A DNA stretch of 34,447 bases, taken from a virus. Both the position numbers and the translations under genes were made by a program. Below the pieces are notes generated by a model. The model was not told the origin of the DNA, made no database searches, and saw nothing but the letters and a program-made list of their open reading frames with translations. Location: positions 1-34,447 of IMG/VR virus record IMGVR_UViG_3300030389_001604. The stretch is one strand, 5' to 3'. Shown piece after piece: positions 21,065-29,164 of the stretch. Every line of letters starts with the position of its first letter. Position 1 is the stretch's first letter.

Positions 21065-21252
21065 TATTTATCTCCTTTTAATTTTGTTTCTTTATTTTTT
21101 ATTAACTCAACATAATTACTTAAATCTTTTGGTAAAACATCAATTTCTAATTCTTTTTCATTATTTGTAAATGCCCATATTGCTCGTTTATGAGTACCAC
21201 TGTTTCTAGGTATATCTGATACCTTAACATCTTTTTTTAATTTAACTTTCAT
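21064..21252 (-). CDS. Small late hypothetical protein
   Basis: A 62-residue basic product (MKVKLKKDVKVSDIPRNSG, then ELEIDVLPKDLSNYVEL), probably a small beta/alpha structural or assembly protein. Coupled to the tail tube gene by a TAATG overlap. No family recognised. Confidence 0.6.
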   Translation of the reverse strand: MKVKLKKDVKVSDIPRNSGTHKRAIWAFTNNEKELEIDVLPKDLSNYVELIKNKETKLKGDK

Positions 21253-21271
21253 AGTAATCCTTATTACTTTC

Positions 21272-21718
21272 CTATGTTATGTTCCCTGTGTAAGTTCCTC
21301 TCCATTCCCACCTAATTACATTCAACCCCTCAATCTCTTCCTCTTCTTCTGTCTTTTGATTAATTCGAGTTGTTTCAAATCTTCCATCGTAAAATGTATT
21401 ACCTGAACCTTTGTAGTTATCGTGAAATAGAGCTTCTATATGTGAAACTTGTCTTAAAATATGCTCCCAAGTATCTTTTTTTAATACTTTTTCTTTGAAA
21501 GTATAAGACACATCCACAATATATTCTCTAGTTTCTGCTCTAGTAGCATCAATACGAAGTAAATCACTTCCTATTGGATTAAGACGTATAGACTGATTGC
21601 CCATATCCTTAAAATTTCCTGTATATACTGGGATACTACCAGCAAACTCTTCATTAAGAAAAGAGCGTATAGTATCCAAAATTTTTGTTTCCCAGATATT
21701 GGTAAATGTAATTGCCAT
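21272..21718 (-). CDS. Tail terminator-like protein
   Basis: The 148-residue alpha/beta product (MAITFTNIWETKILDTIRSF, then IPVYTGNFKDMGNQSIRL and TREYIVDVSYTFKEK, ending IRWEWRGTYTGNIT) has the size, fold pattern and position of tail terminator/completion proteins that cap the tail tube at the head side. It lies between the connector gene and the tail tube gene. Coupled by TAATG to the connector gene. Family inferred from synteny. Confidence 0.6.
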   Translation of the reverse strand: MAITFTNIWETKILDTIRSFLNEEFAGSIPVYTGNFKDMGNQSIRLNPIGSDLLRIDATRAETREYIVDVSYTFKEKVLKKDTWEHILRQVSHIEALFHDNYKGSGNTFYDGRFETTRINQKTEEEEEIEGLNVIRWEWRGTYTGNIT

Positions 21719-22668
21719 TAGGTTCTGGTCATCCTAATTGAATATGGCATACCAGCATCATCTACTGATTCATTCTTGCCAAAAAATTCTATTTCCCATT
21801 TGTCATTCAATGTAGCTGTATCTGCTGTATCACCAGCAAATCTAACATAAACATCATTTGCTAGTGGCTGATATTGTCCATTAATTGTATCTGAATAGTC
21901 TGCTGTTTCTCCATTATTCATTCGCTCTGCACCTAAATTATCAGCATCTTTTTTCCAAACAGAGTACTTAGCTGTACCTAATGCACCAGCAGTAGTGATC
22001 TTTACTCCTACTCTATCGTAAACATCAAAGTAATGTCCTCTGGTATCTACAAGATTTACAGCACCACTTACAGAAACTTGCCTAATTACACCTTTACTTG
22101 AGTCACCTGATACTTGCCAAGATAACTTAGTACTACCATTATTGAGTGATAGGATGTTTCTCTCTGCTTCTTCAAACAAAGCATTTCCTATTTCAGATGT
22201 AGGATCGCTTGCCCTGATTAAAAAATAACAAGCAATGAGTGCAGTTGTTCTGACAATAGAATAATCGTAATTACCATCTTTATCTTTGAACTGTTTTCGG
22301 GGCAGTTTGCCATCTAACCTAGAATCAAGGTATTTTTCGGCATTAGATATATAGCGTGTTCTCAATGTATCCCAATCATCTCCAGATTCAATCAGCATAT
22401 CATTTGGATTTGTAGCACTATTGTAATAATACACTATATCGTTAGTGTCATCATAGTACCATTCACCATTTGCATTTACACTAGATACGTCTGATTGTAC
22501 TGCCCCTAAATTTTCACCATTTGCAAAAAGCTGGGTAACTAGTCCAACATTATGTGCTTTGTACCTACTTCCAGAATCTACTACAAACCCATATAAAGCA
22601 GTTTTGGTATCAAATTCGTCTATTGATGGATAAACATCTTTTAAATCTCTATTTGTGCAGTACGCCAT
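21718..22668 (-). CDS. Head-tail connector, gp6-like with insertions
   Basis: The 316-residue product starts MAYCTNRDLKDVYPSIDEFD and has RYISNAEKYLDSRLDGKLPRK near residue 105, then IVRTTALIACYFLIRA near 138, the helical framework of gp6/gp15-type head-tail adaptors. Those are usually 100-200 residues. Here about 80 residues (VVDSGSRYKAHNVGLVTQLF onward) are inserted between the first helix and the core, and a beta-rich C-terminal domain of about 110 residues follows the core. The extra domains may decorate the neck. It follows the endolysin gene after a gap holding one of the palindromes. Confidence 0.65.
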   Translation of the reverse strand: MAYCTNRDLKDVYPSIDEFDTKTALYGFVVDSGSRYKAHNVGLVTQLFANGENLGAVQSDVSSVNANGEWYYDDTNDIVYYYNSATNPNDMLIESGDDWDTLRTRYISNAEKYLDSRLDGKLPRKQFKDKDGNYDYSIVRTTALIACYFLIRASDPTSEIGNALFEEAERNILSLNNGSTKLSWQVSGDSSKGVIRQVSVSGAVNLVDTRGHYFDVYDRVGVKITTAGALGTAKYSVWKKDADNLGAERMNNGETADYSDTINGQYQPLANDVYVRFAGDTADTATLNDKWEIEFFGKNESVDDAGMPYSIRMTRT

Positions 22669-22713
22669 ATTGTTCCTAACTTAATCTTCTAATGTTTTTA
22701 ATGCAATAGTAAA

Positions 22714-22730
22714 TTGTTAAATTTTAACAA
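22714..22730. promoter_or_regulatory. 17-bp palindrome TTGTTAAATTTTAACAA in late operon
   Basis: Perfect copy, the same sequence as at 12354-12370, located 2 bp past the endolysin stop codon and 45 bp upstream of the connector start. It is the only copy in the leftward late region. Confidence 0.8.
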
Positions 22731-22732
22731 TT

Positions 22733-23113
22733 TTAATCTTTTATTTCTACATGAACTAAATCATCAAATGAATTATCTTTTGTGTCTCCATCACTATCCC
22801 AATCTCCGCCAAACCGAATATTAATACCCATTTGTTTTGCTATTCCACGAATCATGCCACCCATGTAATAAAATCCATCTCTATTTTTCCAGTCTATAGG
22901 ATAAGGAGCTAAATCAACTGCTTTTCCTTCCATGTGTTTAGAGTATTTAACTTTAGTAGCACCTTTTGCCAAAAGCTCTTCTTGGCGTTCAGCAGAACGG
23001 AGTCCTTCAATAATAGTTACATCCATCATTTTAATTAATTCATTTAATACATTTACTAACCTAGAGTCCACCCCTCTGAGTCTTTCTCGACTCCGTTTGC
23101 CAAACTTATACAT
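22733..23113 (-). CDS. Endolysin, L-Ala-D-Glu peptidase-like (M15)
   Basis: The 126-residue product is a compact peptidase M15 domain: EGLRSAERQEELLAKGAT near residues 36-53, YSKHMEGKAVDLAPYP with zinc ligands H60 and D67, and C-terminal LVHVE with H121. Such enzymes cut the peptide stems of peptidoglycan and lyse the host. No signal peptide is present, so a holin or similar is needed; small membrane proteins are encoded upstream in the same chain of overlapping genes. The ATG shares a base with the stop of the lysine-rich micropeptide gene. Confidence 0.88.
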   Translation of the reverse strand: MYKFGKRSRERLRGVDSRLVNVLNELIKMMDVTIIEGLRSAERQEELLAKGATKVKYSKHMEGKAVDLAPYPIDWKNRDGFYYMGGMIRGIAKQMGINIRFGGDWDSDGDTKDNSFDDLVHVEIKD

Positions 23114-23196
23114 TATTTCTTCTTACCTTTCTTCATCATTTTACGTTTCTTCTTTGGCTTAGCTTTTCCAAAGCCATATCCCTTTCCTTTTGGCAT
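23113..23196 (-). CDS. 27-residue lysine-rich micropeptide
   Basis: This ORF encodes MPKGKGYGFGKAKP followed by a nearly pure Lys/Arg tail: 13 Lys and 1 Arg in 27 residues. It fits exactly between two genes, sharing one base with each (TAATG at both ends), which argues strongly for a real gene. AAAGG-like bases lie upstream within the neighbour. The likely property is nucleic-acid or membrane binding. Function unknown. Confidence 0.6.
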   Translation of the reverse strand: MPKGKGYGFGKAKPKKKRKMMKKGKKK

Positions 23197-23441
23197 TATG
23201 CTCTCCTTACTCTTTTTCTTACTTTTTTACTATACTTTGCTCGTTGCTTACCTTTTGCAGATGCTTTTCTTTTTTGTCTGTTTGTATAAGCCTTTTCACT
23301 TGCACTAAGGCGTTTCCTAACTGACTTAGGTAAATAACGCCCTCTCTTACTTCTTGGTTTTTTTTCGTCACCTTTTGTAACGTACCCCCATTCTTGCTTT
23401 GTCCACTTCTTTAAACTTTTTTGTGATTTTTTTAAAGCCAC
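23196..23441 (-). CDS. Very basic conserved phage protein
   Basis: An 81-residue product, over one third Lys/Arg, with SLKKWTKQEWGYVTKGDEKK, then GRYLPKSVRKRLSASEKA and KGKQRAKYSKKVRKRVRR at the C terminus. I recall closely similar small proteins from marine T4-like cyanophages. Their function is unknown; a DNA-condensing or virion-internal role is an inference from charge. Linked by TAATG overlaps on both sides. Confidence 0.75.
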   Translation of the reverse strand: MALKKSQKSLKKWTKQEWGYVTKGDEKKPRSKRGRYLPKSVRKRLSASEKAYTNRQKRKASAKGKQRAKYSKKVRKRVRRA

Positions 23442-23626
23442 TATTTATAACCTCCCCCAGCTTTTTTATATGCACGAGCTAACATTTGAGCTTTTCTTGC
23501 TGACCATTGTCCAGCTCTACCCCCTTTACTACCAGCTTTAATGCGATAAAAAAGTCTTTTTCTAAGCATAGGTTTTGTATAGTTACCAGCTTTATTTACT
23601 GTTGACTTTTTTCTTTTTCTAGCCAT
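23441..23626 (-). CDS. Very basic conserved phage protein
   Basis: A 61-residue product with the pattern NKAGNYTKPMLRKRLFYRI then AGSKGGRAGQWSARKAQMLA and a YKKAGGGYK end, a type I recognise from cyanophages and other marine phages and bacteria (unknown function). The ATG at 23626 forms a TAATG overlap with the previous gene; a GTG two codons upstream is less likely. Probably nucleic-acid binding given its charge. Confidence 0.75.
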   Translation of the reverse strand: MARKRKKSTVNKAGNYTKPMLRKRLFYRIKAGSKGGRAGQWSARKAQMLARAYKKAGGGYK

Positions 23627-23916
23627 TACCACTTTACCTTGTTTGCCCAGTAACTGCCAGACATTTTTCCTCTTGCAATGTTTTTACGATGCCTAGCTTT
23701 AAATGATTTTCGTTTTGCTTTCATTCTAGCAGACTCACCTTTCTTTGGTTTACCTGCTGTTTTAGCACCTTGTTGCCCAAATCTAATAAGTTTGACTTTA
23801 CTACCAACCTTTGCAAGAACTACATGGGATTTTTTAGGATGACTAGGGGTACGCTTCGGCTTATTGTACCCTTTTAGTCCATACCTAGCTAATCTTGGAT
23901 CACGTTTCTTAGGCAT
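23626..23916 (-). CDS. DUF6321-like very basic protein
   Basis: A 96-residue product, MPKKRDPRLARYGLKGYNKPK, then TPSHPKKSHVVLAKVG, IRFGQQGAKTAGKPKKGESA and a KARHRKNIARGKMSGSYWAN end. This matches the DUF6321 pattern common in marine phages. No function is established. The FGQQG segment is uncharged within a very basic chain and may form a fold core. First of four consecutive highly basic products. Confidence 0.8.
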   Translation of the reverse strand: MPKKRDPRLARYGLKGYNKPKRTPSHPKKSHVVLAKVGSKVKLIRFGQQGAKTAGKPKKGESARMKAKRKSFKARHRKNIARGKMSGSYWANKVKW

Positions 23917-24140
23917 TACTTTTTAAATATACCTGCAATTAAATCCTGTACTACTTCAGCAAACTCCTTAAATAGTTCGCCTTCTTTCTCTTCTTTTACA
24001 AATGGAATGTTTATTTTATCATTCATTAACTGAGCCATTTTATCTGCAAATTCTTCTGATTGGGTATAACCTACAGCTTGTTCTTTCATTTTATCTGCTT
24101 GCTTTTCAGCCATTTCCATTAACATTTTTTTAAAATCCAT
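23916..24140 (-). CDS. Amphipathic helical late protein
   Basis: A 74-residue highly charged helical product (MDFKKMLMEMAEKQADKMKE, then EEFADKMAQLMNDKIN, ending EVVQDLIAGIFKK). No membrane segment. It lies between the holin candidate and the basic protein genes with TAATG overlaps on both sides. Might be a lysis accessory or virion protein; not recognised. Confidence 0.6.
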   Translation of the reverse strand: MDFKKMLMEMAEKQADKMKEQAVGYTQSEEFADKMAQLMNDKINIPFVKEEKEGELFKEFAEVVQDLIAGIFKK

Positions 24141-24286
24141 TATGATTCCTTTATTTTTATGATTTTATAATACAAGTAAATAATATTCATTACTGCAATA
24201 GTAATACCTAAAAAGTATGGCAGTAAATCCATAAAGACTATTGCCATACTTCCAAAACTTCCAGTTGATACTTTTAAGCTGTCCAT
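24140..24286 (-). CDS. Holin candidate, small membrane protein
   Basis: The 48-residue product has a hydrophobic centre with one transmembrane helix (about residues 21-40, LLPYFLGITIAVMNIIYLYY) preceded by a weakly hydrophobic SFGSMAIVFMD segment and followed by the basic tail KIIKIKES. Size, topology and position a few genes before the endolysin fit a small holin. Both ends share one base with the neighbouring genes. Too short to assign a holin class. Confidence 0.55.
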   Translation of the reverse strand: MDSLKVSTGSFGSMAIVFMDLLPYFLGITIAVMNIIYLYYKIIKIKES

Positions 24287-24603
24287 TAATGTTTTCCATT
24301 TATTCGTGATAGTGAGCCTTTAATTTCAGAAACCTGATTATCTAAATCATTGACTTCTTTAGTTAAGGCATCGAACTTTCTATCTAATTTATCATCTGAC
24401 TGATTCCATCTATTAATAAGTTTGATTATCATACCTTCCATATTTTCTAATGTTTCAGATTGCCCTTTATTTTCAACTTTTAAATTTTCTAATGTCTCTT
24501 GTTGTTTTGCTGATTTATTGGAAAGAGAAACTACGAGATATACAAACATTGCTCCTACAACGCCTATCATCCCAGCTTCCCCATATACTGCCATAAAATC
24601 CAC
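24286..24603 (-). CDS. Membrane-anchored coiled-coil protein, lysis candidate
   Basis: The 105-residue product has one N-terminal hydrophobic helix (GMIGVVGAMFVYLVVSLS, residues 11-28) followed by a long coiled coil (ETLENLKVENKGQ, then DDKLDRKFDALTKEVNDL). Such a layout is found in holin partners, antiholins and inner-membrane spanins. The GTG start is chosen because AAAGGGG precedes it by seven bases; an ATG three codons later lacks an SD. It begins the run of TAATG-linked genes. Confidence 0.6.
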   Translation of the reverse strand: MDFMAVYGEAGMIGVVGAMFVYLVVSLSNKSAKQQETLENLKVENKGQSETLENMEGMIIKLINRWNQSDDKLDRKFDALTKEVNDLDNQVSEIKGSLSRINGKH

Positions 24604-24620
24604 TATTTACCCCTTTAATT

Positions 24621-24698
24621 TTATTCTTCATTTATAAATTCATATTCTAATTCGTAACTGGCATCTGATACCCAATTGATATAAACTTCATAAGTCAT
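24621..24698 (-). CDS. Possible 25-residue acidic peptide
   Basis: A short frame (MTYEVYINWVSDASYELEY, then EFINEE) begins in an ATGA overlap with the previous gene's stop and has GGAAAG upstream. It fills the only gap in this part of the operon. Short length keeps confidence low. Confidence 0.4.
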   Translation of the reverse strand: MTYEVYINWVSDASYELEYEFINEE

Positions 24699-24985
24699 CT
24701 TTCCACTACCCTATTGTTTACTAATTTATGCTTTGATATGTCAATGCGACCTCGACCAGTAGATGTTTTTTTAGCAACTTCTTTTATGTACTCTTCTTCT
24801 ATTGTAACAAAAGAATCAGATCGTTTTACAATTTCACCATCAACTAAAAGAAAATATTTTTTTGAATTTGGATATTTTATTGTTGATATAGAACCATCAA
24901 CAAAAGAAATAGTCTTTGTCATTCCCTTTTTATTATTTAAGTGAATAACAACATCATAGCCTTGATCGCATTGCCTAATAATCAT
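24695..24985 (-). CDS. Hypothetical late protein
   Basis: A 96-residue mixed alpha/beta product (MIIRQCDQGYDVVIHLNNKK, strands KTISFVDGSISTI and KKYFLLVDGEIV, basic C terminus RGRIDISKHKLVNNRVVER). Its start shares a base with the preceding gene's stop. No family recognised; a small structural or regulatory protein by context. Confidence 0.6.
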   Translation of the reverse strand: MIIRQCDQGYDVVIHLNNKKGMTKTISFVDGSISTIKYPNSKKYFLLVDGEIVKRSDSFVTIEEEYIKEVAKKTSTGRGRIDISKHKLVNNRVVER

Positions 24986-25209
24986 TAATTTTCTTCTTTT
25001 TCCTCGTTCAATGATTTTCTCAACATTTCAACAAATGCTTGTTTACCAATAGTTAACTGATCTGACATAAACTGATTAGTGTTTATTTTGTTCTGTAAAT
25101 CGTTTATATGATTAAGCATTGATTTTTGTTCATCAGTCATATCTTCAATAACATATTCTTTGTCATCAAAGTTAAGAACTGGCTTTTTTTCTTTTTCTTT
25201 TTTAGCCAT
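24985..25209 (-). CDS. DUF6447-like small protein
   Basis: A 74-residue helical product: a lysine-rich start, then VLNFDDKEYVIEDMTDEQKS and MLNHINDLQNKINTNQFMSD. The pattern of a short beta hairpin followed by a coiled coil matches DUF6447-type proteins found in many marine phages, often near tail fibre or lysis genes. Function unknown. Confidence 0.6.
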   Translation of the reverse strand: MAKKEKEKKPVLNFDDKEYVIEDMTDEQKSMLNHINDLQNKINTNQFMSDQLTIGKQAFVEMLRKSLNEEKEEN

Positions 25210-25245
25210 TATCGACTCCCTGTTTGTTATTTAAATTTTTACTCT

Positions 25246-25503
25246 TTACGCAATAATTTCACCAGTTTCTGGATCAATCTTTGCATTTTGAAATTCTAAA
25301 CTAGCTAACCATTCATTTATTTCTGGCTTTGCCTCATTTAATGCTTCAGAAATATACTGTTGTGTTGTTTTTGATAATTTTAATGGTATTGATTTATCAA
25401 TTGCTAAGCGTTGATTTTCATTTGTTGTCACATTAAAACCGACAATTTTATTTTTTTCGTCATTTTCAATGTTTTTAACTGTTACTTCATATTCCATTTT
25501 CAT
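25246..25503 (-). CDS. Hypothetical late protein
   Basis: An 85-residue product (MKMEYEVTVKNIENDEKNKI, GFNVTTNENQRLAIDKSIPL, helical middle, ending NAKIDPETGEIIA). It follows the large fibre gene and may be a fibre-associated or assembly protein, by position only. Confidence 0.55.
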   Translation of the reverse strand: MKMEYEVTVKNIENDEKNKIVGFNVTTNENQRLAIDKSIPLKLSKTTQQYISEALNEAKPEINEWLASLEFQNAKIDPETGEIIA

Positions 25504-25515
25504 ATTCCTTTATTA

Positions 25516-28500
25516 TTAAGATGTTACAGAGCTACCAATTAACATAAACTTAAATGTTCTAGTACTGCCAAAACGATTTTTAAATGTTGTAGCGTGGTCA
25601 TTTGCAGACTTAATTACACAAAACTTGCCATCTGTATCAGAAGTACTATAAACGCTTAGCGGATCGGATAATAGAACTGGTGTACTGCTATAACTTAAAT
25701 GAAATACCGCTGGTCTAGCACCAGCACCCTCTGACATAATTAATAAAGCACTTGAAACACTAGATGTGATTGTTAACGTTGAGTCATCAGCCACACTAAC
25801 AAAGCTACCTCCGACATCAATATCAGCACAACCATTAGCATCTCCAGTAACTTTCAACCCACCACAATGAACTGTAGCACCACTATCTTGTGCCATATAA
25901 ACAGCAGTTACAGAAGCATTACCAAGTGTTACTGCATTATCTGCTACGCCTGTTGCACCTTCACCTATTACAATTTGATTAGTGCCATCTACTGCTGATA
26001 TATCTGAGCTTTTTCCAACTACTACATTATTTGTTCCTGATGTAATAGCATCCCCAGTTAAAGAACCTATGACTGTGTTGGATGTTCCTGTATTCATTGA
26101 AGAACCAGCTTGGTAACCCAGAGCAGTATTATGTCCATCAGCACCAGCGTTAAGAGCGAACAAAGTTTGCGTTCCGATAGCAGTATTTTTACCATGACCA
26201 TCTTCATTTTTTAATGCCTCAGAACCGAAAACTGCATTATTACTTCCCCCAGCTATTTTTAAACCAGCCTCATAGCCAAAAGCCGTATTATTGTCTCCAT
26301 CTGTAACAGCATTTAATGATTTATAACCTACTCCCGTACTTTGCCTACCAGATGTTAATGCAGTAAGGACATTATACCCAACTGCTACGCTTCCATCTGC
26401 ATCCGCACTATTTATTGATGCTAATGTAGCAGTTCCAACACCTACCAAATCAGAACTATTATGATTATTTCCAGCAGACCTTCCAATTAATACATTTTCG
26501 TCACCGCTTGTAATATTTATTCCTGTATATGAACCTATTGCTACATTTTTTGCTCCCTCTGTCAAACCACTTAATGCAAGATGTCCTATGGCGGTATTCT
26601 CATCTGCATCTGCTGTCATTGTTGCATCTGCTACTTGATGTCCTATAAAAGTATTCATTCCAGAAGAAGCATGAATCGAATTTCCTGCCTGATAACCAAA
26701 AATTGTATTGGTTGCTTCTCCACCATTATTACTAAGTGATATTCTGGAGTTGGTGTCAATAATAATTCTTTTTGTATTAACACCAGCTACCTTCACATAA
26801 AAGGCATCATCACCGTGGTCATATCCCACCCTTCCTTCTTGGTTGCCACCATCATTTCCAAAGTGGATTACTCCGTGACTTGTAGTTCCGCTTAAAATAT
26901 TGATACCAGCCATACCATTATTCTCAATGGTTAACTGTGCTTCAGAAGTAGCAGTTTGACTTGCATCTGCTTCGAAAATGTGCAATAGAGTATCTGGAGT
27001 TGCTGTTCCTATACCAGCCTTTTGGTTGTCATCCAAGACTAATGCAGTTCCTTCTGAGCCACCAGCAAGTTTTGTGACAAAATGAAGTTCAGTTCCCATC
27101 GCTCCACTTGCCCCAGCTTTTGCTTGTATTCTTGCAACTGCTCCATCATGCCTCCTGTCAAATGTCAGTTCAGAATCTCCAGCACCACCACTATCTTGGT
27201 GAATTAAAATTTTATTGTTAACCATCAATGGAACATCAGTTGTATTACTTGCAGTTCCTATTTGCAAAGAACCATTTGAAAGAAGTTTCATTCTTTGCGT
27301 AGAGCCATGATTATAAAAAACCATTGTGTCAGATGCTCCAGCTTCATCTCCTCCATTTGTCGTAAAAGATAAAACACCATCTGAATAACCTATTTCTCCA
27401 AAATTAGAATCGTCACTATCTTCAAGTTGTAAAGCTGGATGAGAACCAGAAACTTTAGCTAAATCACCATTAACTGTAAGTGTGCCAGACATTGTAACGT
27501 TACCAGCACTACTAATAGACATTCTTTCTGTAGGAGTTGTTCCACCATCGGCAGTAGTGCCAAAAACTAATTCAGTTGGTAAATCACTAGCCCCTGGTGT
27601 TCCATTTACCCTTGCAATTATTTCAGCTCCAGAACTAAATCTATTTGAACCATCTGCTCCAATAAAACCTATTCTACCTAAAATATCATTATCTTGAACA
27701 ATAGTATCTGCATTAACAGAAGTTCCTCTAGACTTACCTAATAATAAATATGGAGGATGTGCATCATTTGAATTTCTAAAAGCACTAATAGAAGATGTGC
27801 TTGCATTCGTTCCCTCGACTTGTAAGCGAGGAGTAATATTAAATGGCGTTTCTAATGTTGAAATACCAATACCAATTCCAGTTGAACTCATTCGCATCAT
27901 TTCAGTAGTACCAGCCTCAAATGCTAATTTTGCCACTCCTTCTGGTGCAAAGATTCTTGCATCTTGAGTTGATCCATCATCTTGCATAAATTTAATTTGA
28001 GATGATTGACCACTAGCTGGTACAAAAGATTGTGTAGTTGCACCACTTGCTTTTGATAGTTTTACATCACCAGCAAACGTGGTAACTTGTCCAACATCAA
28101 TCGTTATTACAGTTCCACCACCATGATCAATTTTAAAGTTATCAGAATCATCTCCATAGACTCCAATAGTAGCTTGTCTTGCATCATTTTTAAAATCTAA
28201 CTTTGCAATTCCATCTGAACTTGTATCTTCTATTCTTGCATTAGCAGTATCGGATAATTTTATGTGAAAATTTACTTCTGGCGTATTGCCTAACCCAACT
28301 CGTGTATTCGTTGTATCTACAATAAAGACATCTCCACTATCTGAGTCTTTTCTGACCAGTAATGCCTCTGTATTATTTACATCTATTGTAGATGTACCTT
28401 GTAAAACCTCGTTTAATGTAAGTGATATACCACCTGATACAGTAAGATCACCAGTAATAGTGACATCACCATCCATTGTTCCACCATTGCCAAGATTCTT

Positions 28501-28530
28501 GACATTGGTTTGCCCCATTGATCCAAACAT
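25516..28530 (-). CDS. Large tail fibre/adhesin-like protein
   Basis: The 1004-residue product has beta-repeat N-terminal and middle regions (GDVTITGDLTVSGGISLTL near residue 20, repeated NRVGLGN/GIGIGI-type strands). Residues about 600-870 contain many repeats of the form N-T-A-(I/V/F)-G-x-x-(A/S)-(G/L), as in the heads of trimeric autotransporter adhesins such as YadA. This implies a trimeric fibre that reads a host surface ligand. The last 100 residues are a separate Ser-rich beta domain. It lies between capsid-decoration and small late genes rather than at the tail-tip end of the operon, which is unusual. Confidence 0.75.
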   Translation of the reverse strand: MFGSMGQTNVKNLGNGGTMDGDVTITGDLTVSGGISLTLNEVLQGTSTIDVNNTEALLVRKDSDSGDVFIVDTTNTRVGLGNTPEVNFHIKLSDTANARIEDTSSDGIAKLDFKNDARQATIGVYGDDSDNFKIDHGGGTVITIDVGQVTTFAGDVKLSKASGATTQSFVPASGQSSQIKFMQDDGSTQDARIFAPEGVAKLAFEAGTTEMMRMSSTGIGIGISTLETPFNITPRLQVEGTNASTSSISAFRNSNDAHPPYLLLGKSRGTSVNADTIVQDNDILGRIGFIGADGSNRFSSGAEIIARVNGTPGASDLPTELVFGTTADGGTTPTERMSISSAGNVTMSGTLTVNGDLAKVSGSHPALQLEDSDDSNFGEIGYSDGVLSFTTNGGDEAGASDTMVFYNHGSTQRMKLLSNGSLQIGTASNTTDVPLMVNNKILIHQDSGGAGDSELTFDRRHDGAVARIQAKAGASGAMGTELHFVTKLAGGSEGTALVLDDNQKAGIGTATPDTLLHIFEADASQTATSEAQLTIENNGMAGINILSGTTSHGVIHFGNDGGNQEGRVGYDHGDDAFYVKVAGVNTKRIIIDTNSRISLSNNGGEATNTIFGYQAGNSIHASSGMNTFIGHQVADATMTADADENTAIGHLALSGLTEGAKNVAIGSYTGINITSGDENVLIGRSAGNNHNSSDLVGVGTATLASINSADADGSVAVGYNVLTALTSGRQSTGVGYKSLNAVTDGDNNTAFGYEAGLKIAGGSNNAVFGSEALKNEDGHGKNTAIGTQTLFALNAGADGHNTALGYQAGSSMNTGTSNTVIGSLTGDAITSGTNNVVVGKSSDISAVDGTNQIVIGEGATGVADNAVTLGNASVTAVYMAQDSGATVHCGGLKVTGDANGCADIDVGGSFVSVADDSTLTITSSVSSALLIMSEGAGARPAVFHLSYSSTPVLLSDPLSVYSTSDTDGKFCVIKSANDHATTFKNRFGSTRTFKFMLIGSSVTS

Positions 28531-28531
28531 A

Positions 28532-28876
28532 TTAAATCTCCACTACTCTTACTGCACCAGTTGTAGTGCTAGTAGAGTTATGATTAAAATATATAGTATT
28601 ACCTAACCCTCTAGGTACTGTAATAAAAAATTGCGTGTTTGCTGGTATAATTAAATCATCACTAGCGTTAACATTAGTTTCAGATGTAGTAAAATTATAA
28701 TATATCTCTACTGCTGAATAGACACCTATTGTAGATGTGCTACCTAATAATAATTTATGTTTTGTGTTCGATACGCTGGCTGAACTGCCTGTTGTAACTG
28801 CTGATGATACTGTCCATTTACCACCAACTGTAGCGTTTACTGCTTCTTGTACTGAATGTGTATGTAAGTCTGCCAT
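28532..28876 (-). CDS. Probable capsid decoration protein
   Basis: A 114-residue beta-rich Ser/Thr/Val product (MADLHTHSVQEAVNATVGGK, GVYSAVEIYYNFTTSETN, ending GAVRVVEI) encoded soon after the major capsid protein. Size and composition are typical of head-decoration or fibre-base proteins; a link to the following fibre gene is also possible since they are 1 bp apart. No family certain. Confidence 0.5.
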   Translation of the reverse strand: MADLHTHSVQEAVNATVGGKWTVSSAVTTGSSASVSNTKHKLLLGSTSTIGVYSAVEIYYNFTTSETNVNASDDLIIPANTQFFITVPRGLGNTIYFNHNSTSTTTGAVRVVEI

Positions 28877-28931
28877 TTTTCTACCTCTCTAAGCTATGAC
28901 ACAAGCGTGAACGAGACTTGTGATTATTTAT

Positions 28932-29105
28932 TTATTCTTCTTCTGAAGATTCCTCAACTGATTCTTTGTATGGAGTCCAATCATCTTCTCCATTTACTTG
29001 TTCATAATCTTTTTTGAGTTCTTCTAATTTCTCAGGATGATTAAAAACAACTGTAGCTTCGATTCTTTCAACCTTTCCTGATTTTTTATGTTTCCAATAT
29101 TGCAT
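28932..29105 (-). CDS. Small acidic late protein
   Basis: A 57-residue product (MQYWKHKKSGKVERIEATVV, then FNHPEKLEELKKDYEQ, ending in an acidic SVEESSEEE tail). GAGG lies upstream of its ATG. It sits just after the hairpin that follows the capsid gene. Too short for assignment; could be a head-associated peptide. Confidence 0.6.
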   Translation of the reverse strand: MQYWKHKKSGKVERIEATVVFNHPEKLEELKKDYEQVNGEDDWTPYKESVEESSEEE

Positions 29106-29119
29106 ATTAACCTCGTGTT

Positions 29120-29148
29120 ATTGGGGGCATAAAAAATACACCCCCAAT
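29120..29148 (-). terminator. Hairpin after capsid gene
   Basis: An 8-bp perfect stem ATTGGGGG/CCCCCAAT with a 13-base A/T-rich loop, 16 bp after the capsid stop codon. No T tract follows on the minus strand, so it is more likely a partial terminator or an RNA-stabilising hairpin that raises capsid mRNA over downstream genes. Confidence 0.55.
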
Positions 29149-29164
29149 ATTTTAAGAATACTAA

